Assembly: GCA_023485185.1 (NCBI GenBank) | Contig: JAMCZP010000026.1 | Span: 1-14,830 of the forward strand | Origin: Gammaproteobacteria bacterium | GTDB lineage: Bacteria > Pseudomonadota > Gammaproteobacteria > Pseudomonadales > Halomonadaceae | Length of the DNA: 14,830 nt | Direction: 5' to 3' | Shown: piece by piece, positions 1 to 6,687 of the stretch | How the letters are laid out: every line of letters begins with the position of its first letter | How positions within the stretch are numbered: position 1 is the first letter of the stretch | Notes under the pieces: model-generated | Seen by the model: only the letters and a program-made list of their open reading frames with translations | Databases searched by the model: none | What the model was told of the DNA's origin: nothing | Program-made: the position numbers and the translations under genes

Positions 1-829
1 TAGGTGTCGCTTCCCATTCGCCACTTTCAATCAGACCCTTCACGACCTCTGTAATTAATTTATGCACACCTCTTTCTATTTCAGGTTTCACGCTTACAAT
101 AGGCGCAATTGTATAAAATCCGGCCTTCGCTAACTCTACCATACCCGTAAAAGAATTGACCTCTGCAGCCATGTTTAGCTTAACCCCTTGGCGAAGACTC
201 ATTTCACTCAGCAACACGTTTAAAGTATGCGGATGACTGGGTAGCGCCAAAGGGAAATCCTTTATTTTTGAAAACTTTATGGTACCTAAACGGTTATAAT
301 CATCACGCTTATTAGTCAGCAGAAAAAGCTTTTCGTAGGCAACGGCGTTATCAATTAAATTATGGTCAGTCTCATAACTGTCAAAATTATACAGAATGGC
401 AATATCTAGGTTACCCTTACGAAGCTGCTCATTTAGTGTACCACTCATTGCCTCTAGCAAATGCAAATTAATTTTAGGAAGCCGCTTCTTAGCTCGATTT
501 ACAAGTGTGGAAACGACTGCCCTTGCTGCCGTGGTAGTTACACCAATATGGACATCCCCGAAAGGATTCATCGTATAATCGACTATGAGCGATTCTGTAC
601 GATCCACCTCACGCACAATATTTTTAAAGTGATGCAACACCATTAAACCCAAATCATTGGGTGAAACTCCTCTAGAATGCCTATCTAATAGCTTAACTCC
701 TAACTCCTCCTCTAAATTTTTAAGCTGCGAACTAAGAGCAGGCTGAGCGATATTAAGCTTTGCAGATGCCTTTGATAAACTTTGAAGCTCTGAAATGGTA
801 ATAAAATATCGTATTTGCTTAAGATTCAT
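1..829 (-). CDS. LysR-family transcriptional regulator, C-terminus cut by the window edge
   Basis: The minus-strand frame is open from ATG at 829 to the left edge (276 full codons). It begins MNLKQIRYFITISE and has a LysR winged helix-turn-helix over residues 1-60, with the usual core SLSKASAKLNIAQPALSSQL followed by LEEELGVKLLDR. The rest fits a LysR periplasmic-binding-like effector domain, including a DIAILYNF segment near residue 145. The family usually runs about 300 residues, so roughly 20-30 C-terminal residues are missing. An in-frame ATG at 838 is also possible: a GGAG lies only 4 bases before it but 13 before ATG 829. I kept 829 because family members normally begin M-x-L-x-Q-L-R-Y-F. 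The HTH sequence recalls Nac/CynR-like LysR proteins, but the effector is unknown. The gene is visibly AT-richer than everything after position 1300 and has no divergent partner in the window. Confidence 0.9.
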   Translation of the reverse strand, partial: MNLKQIRYFITISELQSLSKASAKLNIAQPALSSQLKNLEEELGVKLLDRHSRGVSPNDLGLMVLHHFKNIVREVDRTESLIVDYTMNPFGDVHIGVTTTAARAVVSTLVNRAKKRLPKINLHLLEAMSGTLNEQLRKGNLDIAILYNFDSYETDHNLIDNAVAYEKLFLLTNKRDDYNRLGTIKFSKIKDFPLALPSHPHTLNVLLSEMSLRQGVKLNMAAEVNSFTGMVELAKAGFYTIAPIVSVKPEIERGVHKLITEVVKGLIESGEWEATP

Positions 830-1300
830 AGTGAGCATTACACTCCAAAAGTTAAATTAAATTTCAAAAATAGAATAATACATTTGATATCTTACCGTAA
901 TTTCTTACATGGTATATAAACTATTATTTTATTTATCGCTATAATTGCTTATCCATAAAAAGACGTACCAGCTTAATCGCTTAAATAGTAGCATTACTCA
1001 TTCAAGGGGTGACGTCGCCCCACCAGATTTGAAACTTTGAGCATGACTATGTCGTGGTAAACGGATATCAGTTACCCGCTGAGAGGGATGACTTAGCTAA
1101 TATAAAATAGCTTAACACTAAAGTTTATATCAGCTGCATTCTTGACGAATTAAATTTAGGAAGCTAATTAAAGATGGAAACGAGCCTGTAAAGATTTAGG
1201 CAAAAAAACTCCAAGCATCTCAGTACCCCTTCGCTGAAACTGCTGAGTATGGTTGCAGAAAAGAGTCAAGAATTATGGCTTAATCATTAGTGCTACCTAT
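830..1300. other. AT-rich intergenic stretch without a recognisable gene
   Basis: This 471 bp stretch separates the start of the LysR gene from the end of deacetylase 1. I see no convincing open frame, tRNA or transposase remnant on either strand. The part next to the LysR gene (about 840-960) is very AT-rich and should hold its promoter, although I could not pick a single good -35/-10 pair. At 1006-1021 there is a 16-base imperfect palindrome, four G and four C around GACGTC, whose role is unknown. A weak hairpin with a nearby T-run at 1202-1251 may end the deacetylase transcript and is listed separately. Confidence 0.6.
1202..1251 (-). terminator. Candidate weak terminator downstream of deacetylase 1
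   Basis: Read on the minus strand, CATACTCAG (1251-1243) can pair with CTGAGATG (1223-1216) with one bulged base. Seven bases later comes a run of seven T (1208-1202). It lies about 50 bases past the stop codon of deacetylase 1. The loop is long (19 bases) and the T-run is set apart from the stem, so this is at best a weak intrinsic terminator. Confidence 0.3.
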
Positions 1301-2317
1301 TCAGCCCAGCAGCCCCTCAAAAAAACTCACCGCATTGGCCTCCAACCCTTCCAGGTAATAACCACCTTCCTGCACCACCAGCGTAGGCACGTTTAGGCCC
1401 GCCACCCTGCGGCCCAGCTCACCGAAACCTGCCGTTGAGACAGCAACCTTGGCTTGGGGGTCGAGTTCGTAGATATCGAACCCCAGCGCCAGCACTATCG
1501 CATCTGGTTCAAACAGGCGAATGGCCTGACAGGCCTGCTCCAGACGGTCAAAAAACACTGACTCTTCTGAGTTATGGGGTATCGGTAGGTTGAGGTTATA
1601 GCCTAACCCCGCGCCCTCCCCGCGCTCATCTTCAAAGCCGGTCACCGCCGGGTAGAAGTTAGTGGTATCGCCGTGGATTGAGATATAGAGCACATCGTCG
1701 CGTTGGTAGAAAATTTCCTGAATGCCCTGGCCATGGTGCATATCGGGGTCTAACACCACGATGCGCGGGTAGCGGGTCTTAAGATGCTGCGCAGCAATGG
1801 CGGCATTATTGAGAAAGCAGAAGCCTCCGGCGGAATCGATACCCGCGTGATGGCCCGGCGGGCGCGATAGCGCATAGGCAAACCGATCACCGGCTAACAG
1901 AGCCTCAGCCCCAGCGACAGCACTTTGCGCGGACCAATAAGCAGATTGCCAAGTGTGCTGGCCCACCGGGGCGCTACCGTCGGCCAAATAGCGGCCAGCT
2001 TCCGCCAAGATGCCGCGCAGGGCATTGGGCGAACGCACAAAAATATTGGAGATAACCTCTTCCCCCCAGTCTTCCCCAAGGGCATGCCAGCGTCGATGGG
2101 CACTTTCCAGAAAACGCAGGTAGGCCAGCGAATGCACTGCCCTTAGCGGCGCCACGCCATAATCACCGGGAGCGTGAATATCAAAACCTAGCCGTTTGGC
2201 CGCCGCCAACAGGTGCGTGGCGCGATCAGGCACTTCTTGAGGCGTGCGCATCTTGCCACGAGAGAAGTAGGTTTGCGGCTGATGAAGCAGTTGATCAGCG
2301 TGGAAGAACGTCTTCAT
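1301..2317 (-). CDS. Deacetylase 1: acetylpolyamine amidohydrolase-like, HDAC superfamily
   Basis: A 338-residue zinc hydrolase expected to remove acetyl groups from small N-acetylated amines in the cytoplasm. It matches the layout of Mycoplana ramosa acetylpolyamine amidohydrolase: general-base pair H156-H157 in RPPGHHAG, zinc ligands D192 and H194 in DPDMHHG, third ligand D281 in GFDIYELDP, and transition-state tyrosine Y320 in QEGGY. I chose ATG 2317 (MKTFFHADQ) because GGGGAG lies seven bases before it and deacetylase 3 starts with the matching MKCFYHPDQ. An in-frame ATG at 2323 and GTG at 2338 are less likely. The start lies inside the end of the GntR gene (23-base overlap), so the two are probably co-transcribed and translationally coupled. 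The zinc loop is slightly unusual: LDPDMHHGQG, against the common DVDxHHGNG. The true substrate (acetylpolyamine, acetyl-lysine or another amide) cannot be read from sequence. Confidence 0.9.
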   Translation of the reverse strand: MKTFFHADQLLHQPQTYFSRGKMRTPQEVPDRATHLLAAAKRLGFDIHAPGDYGVAPLRAVHSLAYLRFLESAHRRWHALGEDWGEEVISNIFVRSPNALRGILAEAGRYLADGSAPVGQHTWQSAYWSAQSAVAGAEALLAGDRFAYALSRPPGHHAGIDSAGGFCFLNNAAIAAQHLKTRYPRIVVLDPDMHHGQGIQEIFYQRDDVLYISIHGDTTNFYPAVTGFEDERGEGAGLGYNLNLPIPHNSEESVFFDRLEQACQAIRLFEPDAIVLALGFDIYELDPQAKVAVSTAGFGELGRRVAGLNVPTLVVQEGGYYLEGLEANAVSFFEGLLG

Positions 2318-3005
2318 TGGCATGCTCCCCGGTTTCACCCACGCCCCTCACCACGAAATCGCGGGCAACGCCGATATGGTAGTCAATCGCCTCACGGCAA
2401 GCGGCTGGGCTGCCGCTATCCAGCGCGTCGAGTAGCTGGAAATGGCTGGTGGCGATGGTCTCTGGGGCTTCGTGGGTTTTGGTAATTAAGGTAATGCACA
2501 AACGCAGCTCGTGCGTCAGATCATCAAATGCACGCAGTAGCCGCCCATTGTCTGCGTAATGCAGCATTAAGCGGTGAAACTGCAGGTCCTCTTCAATGCG
2601 GCGCGTGCCATCACTGCCAGCGGCGGCCTCACACAGCACATCGACTTGCTGCTCTAACGCACGCTTGGCCTCGGCCGTATAGCGCTCTGTTAAACGCTGA
2701 ATGGCGTGGCGCTCAAGGCACAGGCGTAAATCAAATACATCTTCGAGTTCAACGGCATTCAACGCTTTAACAAAAAATCCCCGCCGCGGTTTTGAGATTA
2801 ATAAACCGCGGCTTTCAAGCAAACGGGCAGCCTCTCTCACCGGCGCACGGCTAACGCCCAGATCACGTGAAAGTTGCACTTCTGAAAGGCGTTCGCCGGG
2901 TAAAAAGTGTTGCTGAATAATCGCTTGGGTTAAATAGTCGGCAACTTGTTCAACCAGGTTTTGCTGTTGGATAAAGGCTCTGGGAGCCACCGTCGATGAG
3001 GCCAT
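2295..3005 (-). CDS. GntR-family transcriptional regulator, FCD subfamily
   Basis: A 236-residue regulator. Residues about 15-80 form the GntR winged helix-turn-helix (PGERLSEVQLSRDLGVSRAPVREAARLLESRG is recognisable in pieces, with the recognition segment VSRAPVREA). Residues about 88-225 form an all-helical FCD effector domain. The usual FCD metal ligands are visible as D140 and H144 (EEDLQFH), H188 (SHFQLLDAL) and H210 (DYHIG), so a metal-assisted carboxylate-type effector is likely, as is known for this subfamily. The gene is divergent from the importer operon and overlaps deacetylase 1 downstream, which points to a local regulator of the catabolic locus that represses its own promoter. 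The start codon has only a weak ribosome site; ATG 3005 is the only start that gives a standard N-terminus. The effector is unknown. Confidence 0.93.
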   Translation of the reverse strand: MASSTVAPRAFIQQQNLVEQVADYLTQAIIQQHFLPGERLSEVQLSRDLGVSRAPVREAARLLESRGLLISKPRRGFFVKALNAVELEDVFDLRLCLERHAIQRLTERYTAEAKRALEQQVDVLCEAAAGSDGTRRIEEDLQFHRLMLHYADNGRLLRAFDDLTHELRLCITLITKTHEAPETIATSHFQLLDALDSGSPAACREAIDYHIGVARDFVVRGVGETGEHANEDVLPR

Positions 3006-3038
3006 AAAGTTTACTCATAGGGCGTATTGCGTACCCTC

Positions 3039-3066
3039 AGTATGACGAAAAAAAATGCTTTGTCGA
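3039..3066 (-). promoter_or_regulatory. Candidate sigma-70 promoter for gntR-deacetylase 1
   Basis: On the minus strand TCGACA (3066-3061) matches the -35 consensus in five of six positions and CATACT (3044-3039) matches the -10 in four of six, with a 16-base spacer containing eight T in a row. Transcription would start roughly 25-30 bases before the gntR ATG. The -35 lies inside the first putative operator, which fits autorepression. Confidence 0.45.
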
Positions 3067-3090
3067 CGAACGATTGCCGACTGTCGACAG
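3060..3090. promoter_or_regulatory. Putative paired GntR operator sites
   Basis: TTGTCGACGA at 3060-3069 and the perfect 10-base palindrome CTGTCGACAG at 3081-3090 share the core TGTCGAC. Their centres lie 21 bases apart, two helical turns, so two dimers would sit on the same face of the DNA. Both resemble the T-x-G-T...A-C-x-A pattern known for FCD-type GntR regulators. The sites overlap the candidate gntR promoter and lie upstream of the importer operon. That the neighbouring GntR protein binds here is an inference. Confidence 0.5.
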
Positions 3091-3231
3091 CTTTACCACA
3101 TGCTGCTAAGTTCATAGTGCAAGGTTCAAAAGGCCCCCAACAAACAACATAACTGGGCCTAACACGCCACGCCTCGCTCGCCTAACCACGACGTAACCTA
3201 ATTACGTGCTAATAACCTAGGAGCAGGAAAC

Positions 3232-4788
3232 ATGAAAACACCTTTGGCTTTGGCTATTTCCGCTGCAGCACTCGCGTTTACTTCCATCAGCATGGCTGAC
3301 GAGCCGAAATCAGGCGGCGTCGTTAACACGATTATCCAGCCTGAGCCACCGGGCTTAGTACTGGGCATGATTCAAAATGCCCCAACCCGAACCGTCTCTG
3401 GCAACATTTATGAAGGCCTCTTACGCTACTCCACTGACCTTGAGCCGATGCCACAGCTGGCAGAGTCTTGGGAGGTCAGCGACGATGGTCTTACTTACAC
3501 TTTCCATCTGCGCGAGGGCGTCACTTGGCACGATGGTGAAGCCTTCACCGCTGATGACGTGGTCTTCTCCGCAGATGTGTTCCACCGCGAACTCAACCCC
3601 AGCGCCCGGGCGGTGCTGCAGCATGTGGAAAGCATTGAAGCCACCGATGACCATACCGTGGTGTTTACCCTTGTGGAGCCATTTGGGCCGTTCCTGATCT
3701 CCTTTGAAGCAGGCACCTTCACCATGGTGCCCGAACATCTCTATGCAGATACCGATTTCCGCAATAACGAGCACAACGACCACCCGATTGGCACGGGCCC
3801 ATTTAAGTTTGCCAACTGGGATCGCGGCACGGTTATCGAACTGGTCAAAAACGAGGACTACTACGAGGATGATCTGCCCTACCTAGACGGCATTAACTGG
3901 CACATCATTCCTGACGGCGCTTCCCGTGCGGTAGCGTTTGAAAACGGTACTATCGACGTACTGCCTAGCGGCACAGTGGAAAATTTCGATATTCCCCGCT
4001 TAGCAGAAATGGACAATGTCTGCATGACCGAAGAGGGTCACGAGTATTTCAGCCCCTTCGCGATGCTGTGGATGAATAACCGTGAAGGCCCAACGGCAGA
4101 TAAACGCTTCCGCCAAGCGGTGATGTACGCCATGGACCGCGAATTTGCCCGTGACGTGCTGTGGAACGGCCTGGGCAATGTGCCGCTTTCCGCGTTCGGT
4201 TCGAATGCCCGCTTCCAGTACGATGGCCTTGAGCCCTACGACCATAACCCTGACCGAGCCCGCGAGCTACTTGAAGAGATGGAGTACGACGGCGAGGAGA
4301 TCACCATCCTACCGCTGCCCTACGGCGAAACCTGGACGCGCTGGGCCGAAGCTGTTCAGCAGAACCTGCGTGAAGTGGGTATTAACGTGCGCACTCAAGC
4401 CACCGATGTCGGCGGCTGGAACCAGCGGCTGGGCGATTGGGATTACGATCTCGCCTTTACCTACCTATTCCAGTACGGCGACCCGGCACTCGGTATAGCG
4501 CGTAACTATCTGTCGGACAATATCGAAAAAGGCTCGCCCTGGAACAACGTTGAAGGCTACGAAAACGAGCGTGTTGATGAGTTATTCAACGAGGCAGCTA
4601 CCGCCTTCCCTGATGAAGAACGCGAGGCACTCTACCGCGAAGTGCAGGAAATCCTGCATGAAGACGTGCCTGTTGGCTGGCTGATGGAGCTTGGCTTCCC
4701 GACGCTTTACCGCTGCGATGTGCAGAACCTTGTCACCTCCGGCGTAGGTGTCAATGACGGCTTTAAAGATGCTTGGTTAGACCGCTAA
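3232..4788 (+). CDS. ABC importer periplasmic binding protein, family 5 (Dpp/Opp type)
   Basis: A 518-residue secreted solute-binding protein. Residues 1-22 form a Sec signal peptide (MKTPLALAIS, then a hydrophobic Ala-rich stretch) with likely cleavage SMA/DEP; there is no lipobox cysteine, so it should be soluble in the periplasm. The mature part has the family-5 signature region (LRYSTDLEPMPQLAESWEVS, then YTFHLREGVTWHDGE) at about residues 63-103 and the full family length. It binds a peptide or peptide-like amine and delivers it to the two permeases downstream. The mature protein is rich in Asp and Glu, as expected for an exported protein of a halophile. The ribosome site AGGAG is eight bases before the ATG. 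A perfect hairpin follows the stop. The ligand is not predictable, but the local deacetylases make an N-acylated compound plausible. Confidence 0.94.
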   Translation: MKTPLALAISAAALAFTSISMADEPKSGGVVNTIIQPEPPGLVLGMIQNAPTRTVSGNIYEGLLRYSTDLEPMPQLAESWEVSDDGLTYTFHLREGVTWHDGEAFTADDVVFSADVFHRELNPSARAVLQHVESIEATDDHTVVFTLVEPFGPFLISFEAGTFTMVPEHLYADTDFRNNEHNDHPIGTGPFKFANWDRGTVIELVKNEDYYEDDLPYLDGINWHIIPDGASRAVAFENGTIDVLPSGTVENFDIPRLAEMDNVCMTEEGHEYFSPFAMLWMNNREGPTADKRFRQAVMYAMDREFARDVLWNGLGNVPLSAFGSNARFQYDGLEPYDHNPDRARELLEEMEYDGEEITILPLPYGETWTRWAEAVQQNLREVGINVRTQATDVGGWNQRLGDWDYDLAFTYLFQYGDPALGIARNYLSDNIEKGSPWNNVEGYENERVDELFNEAATAFPDEEREALYREVQEILHEDVPVGWLMELGFPTLYRCDVQNLVTSGVGVNDGFKDAWLDR

Positions 4789-4800
4789 ACCAACACTCTG

Positions 4801-4824
4801 CCCAGGTAGCATGAGCTACCTGGG
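4801..4824 (+). promoter_or_regulatory. Intercistronic hairpin between binding-protein and permease genes
   Basis: CCCAGGTAGC and its exact reverse complement GCTACCTGGG enclose the four-base loop ATGA, starting 12 bases after the stop codon of the binding-protein gene. No T-run follows, so this is not a classic intrinsic terminator. Such stems between a binding protein and its membrane partners are known to protect the upstream message from 3' exonucleases or cause partial termination, giving more binding protein than permease. Confidence 0.75.
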
Positions 4825-4866
4825 TGATTCAGCCATGTCATGAAGGTATCCGTCAGGAAGGTGTCT

Positions 4867-5847
4867 ATGGTTTACGCTCGCTTGATTATCATGCGGCTGC
4901 TTAAAGCCGTCATTGTTTTGTTTTTAATCGTTATTTTTAATTTCTTCCTCATTCAAATGGCCCCTGGCGACCCGGCGGCTATCCTGGCTGGCGAGGCAGG
5001 TGCCACTGACCAGGAGTTCCTCAACCAGTTGCGCGAACGCTTCGGCCTTGACCAGCCGCTTTATGTGCAGCTGTGGCGCTATGTGTCGGGCATTGCCATG
5101 CTCGATTTCGGTTACTCCTACCGGCTGGGGGTCCCAGTCTTTGATTTGATTATGGCGCGCCTCCCTGCCACCTTGCTGCTCACCGGCACCGCCTTTGTAC
5201 TTTCATTGGTACTCGGCATTGTGGCCGGTTCTATGGCGGCGGCGCGGGTTAAAAAGCCCTCAGGCTCAATCATTATGGCGCTCGCACTGATCTTTTACGC
5301 CACCCCGCTTTTCTGGGTGGCGCTGATGTCGGTGGTAGTATTTTCGGTATATCTCGGTTGGCTGCCCGCTTATGGTCTTTACACCGTAGGTGCTGGGCAT
5401 ACGGGCTTTGCCTTAATACTTGATGTCGCCAAACACTTAGTGCTACCCGCGACCACCCTAGCGCTGTTTTTTATGGCGATTTACACCCGCATGACCCGCA
5501 CCTCCATGCTAGATGCTGCCCAGCAGGATTACGTTAAAACTGCCCGTGCTAAAGGCTTAAAACCGAGCATTATCCAGCGTCGTCATGTGCTGCGTAATGC
5601 ACTGCTGCCGATTATTACCTTGGCAGGCTTGCAGGCAGGGCAAATGGTCGGCGGGGCGATTCTGACCGAAACCGTGTTTGCCTGGCCCGGCATCGGCAGG
5701 CTGATGTATGAGGCGCTGCAGCAGCGGGACTACAACCTGCTACTGGGGATTTTCTTTTTCTCCGCGGCCTTGGTGATTGTCTTCAATATCATCACCGATG
5801 TGGTGTACAGCCTGGCGGATCCACGCATCAAGAAGGGGGCCTCATGA
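4867..5847 (+). CDS. ABC importer permease, DppB/OppB type
   Basis: A 326-residue inner-membrane subunit with about six membrane segments, near residues 9-30, 101-123, 135-163, 190-207, 246-267 and 290-312. The EAA loop that docks on the ATPase is visible at about 221-245 (DYVKTARAKGL). The N-terminal MAPGDPA segment and the FAWPGIGRLMYEAL segment are typical of DppB. I prefer ATG 4867 over the in-frame ATG 4840: AGGAAG lies six bases before it, and family members begin with a short lead into the first membrane helix. The gene follows the binding-protein gene after a hairpin and overlaps the next permease by four bases (ATGA), so the two permeases are translationally coupled. It should pair with the DppC-type subunit to form the channel. 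Confidence 0.92.
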   Translation: MVYARLIIMRLLKAVIVLFLIVIFNFFLIQMAPGDPAAILAGEAGATDQEFLNQLRERFGLDQPLYVQLWRYVSGIAMLDFGYSYRLGVPVFDLIMARLPATLLLTGTAFVLSLVLGIVAGSMAAARVKKPSGSIIMALALIFYATPLFWVALMSVVVFSVYLGWLPAYGLYTVGAGHTGFALILDVAKHLVLPATTLALFFMAIYTRMTRTSMLDAAQQDYVKTARAKGLKPSIIQRRHVLRNALLPIITLAGLQAGQMVGGAILTETVFAWPGIGRLMYEALQQRDYNLLLGIFFFSAALVIVFNIITDVVYSLADPRIKKGAS

Positions 5848-6677
5848 GCTTTTTCGCACGCTTCGCGCAAAACCGTGGTGCCCTGGTGGGGCTGATAATT
5901 CTGCTATTGATCATCGCCATGGCGATTCTCGCCCCGCTGCTGTTTCCTGAATCCCCCTGGCGCATGGTTCAACGGCCGTTTTTGCCGCCGCTTTCCCAGG
6001 ATGGCTTTCCCCTGGGTACTGACACCATGGGCCGCAACGTGGCAGCAGGCATTATGCACGGCGCCTGGGTGTCACTCTTAATCGGGCTGGTATCCACTAG
6101 CGTAGCGCTATTGATTGGCGTACCGCTTGGCGCCATTGCCGGTTACTACGGCGGCATTATTGACGATATTTTGATGCGCTTTACCGAGTTCTTCCAGACC
6201 ATCCCCAACTTCGCACTGGCGATTGTACTGGTCGCGATTATGCAGCCCAGCGTGACATCCATTGTACTGGCAATCGCAATTGTCAGTTGGCCCCCGGTAG
6301 CCCGTTTGGTGCGCGCAGAGTTTATGTCACTACGCAACCGCGAATATGTTGAAGCCGCGCGATTGGTCGGCCAGTCCAACACCACGATTATTCTGCGCCA
6401 AATACTGCCTAATACGCTGTCGCCGATTATCGTGCTGGCTTCACTGATGGTGGCCACTGCTATTTTGCTGGAATCTGCGCTGTCGTTTCTCGGTTTGGGC
6501 GATCCTAACGTGATGTCATGGGGCTATATGATCGGCGCGGCGCGGACGGTAATTCGCCAGGCGTGGTGGCTTAGCTTCTTCCCTGGAGTGGCGATTCTGC
6601 TCACCGTTCTGGCGTTAAATCTGGTTGGTGAAGGGCTAGACGATGCGCTGAATCCCAAACTTTCACGCGAACGCTAG
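5844..6677 (+). CDS. ABC importer permease, DppC/OppC type
   Basis: A 277-residue inner-membrane partner of the preceding permease. It has the short cytoplasmic N-terminus and first membrane helix (about residues 13-34) of OppC/DppC proteins, the periplasmic PLGTDTMGRNV motif at 57-66, five further hydrophobic segments, and an EAA loop at about 167-190 (EYVEAARLVGQ). The late ESALSFLGLGDP stretch is characteristic of the family. Its ATG overlaps the stop codon of the DppB-type gene, and a purine-rich GAAGGGGG lies just upstream. The next gene starts ten bases after its stop, so the transporter genes form one transcript. Confidence 0.93.
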   Translation: MSFFARFAQNRGALVGLIILLLIIAMAILAPLLFPESPWRMVQRPFLPPLSQDGFPLGTDTMGRNVAAGIMHGAWVSLLIGLVSTSVALLIGVPLGAIAGYYGGIIDDILMRFTEFFQTIPNFALAIVLVAIMQPSVTSIVLAIAIVSWPPVARLVRAEFMSLRNREYVEAARLVGQSNTTIILRQILPNTLSPIIVLASLMVATAILLESALSFLGLGDPNVMSWGYMIGAARTVIRQAWWLSFFPGVAILLTVLALNLVGEGLDDALNPKLSRER

Positions 6678-6687
6678 GAGCCCACTT

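Larger units (their letters stand above)
3006..3231. promoter_or_regulatory. Divergent promoter region between gntR and the importer operon
   Basis: These 226 bases separate the two divergent starts and should carry both promoters. The gntR-proximal half holds a minus-strand promoter candidate and two GTCGAC-centred sites, listed separately. The importer-proximal half has an inverted repeat ACGTAA-CCTAA-TTACGT at 3191-3207 of unknown meaning, then a good ribosome site AGGAG (3219-3223) eight bases before the ATG at 3232. I could not choose one convincing plus-strand promoter; CATAGT at 3113-3118 is a possible -10. Confidence 0.7.

Noticed and set aside
458..464. Second Walker B of the fused ATPase reads ADEA and not ADEP (residues 458-464 of the protein at 6688-8346)
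   Set aside because: The catalytic glutamate is intact and the [10 protein letters not shown] form is normal in GsiA-like fused ATPases, so it is not a defect.
396..646. Two short plus-strand open frames inside the LysR region
   Set aside because: They lie antisense to a clear LysR coding frame and show no protein-family features.
1006..1021. GC-rich 16-base near-palindrome around GACGTC in the AT-rich gap
   Set aside because: It is short, has a mismatch, no T-run follows and no adjacent gene end is close enough, so neither terminator nor operator can be supported.
1100..1290. Possible transposase remnant in the gap left of deacetylase 1
   Set aside because: Translations in the frames I read show stops and no transposase motif, and no terminal inverted repeats were found.
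3191..3207. Inverted repeat ACGTAA-CCTAA-TTACGT upstream of the binding-protein gene
   Set aside because: The six-base arms are AT-rich and could easily arise by chance. No second copy or link to a known regulator was seen, so it is only mentioned within the promoter region.
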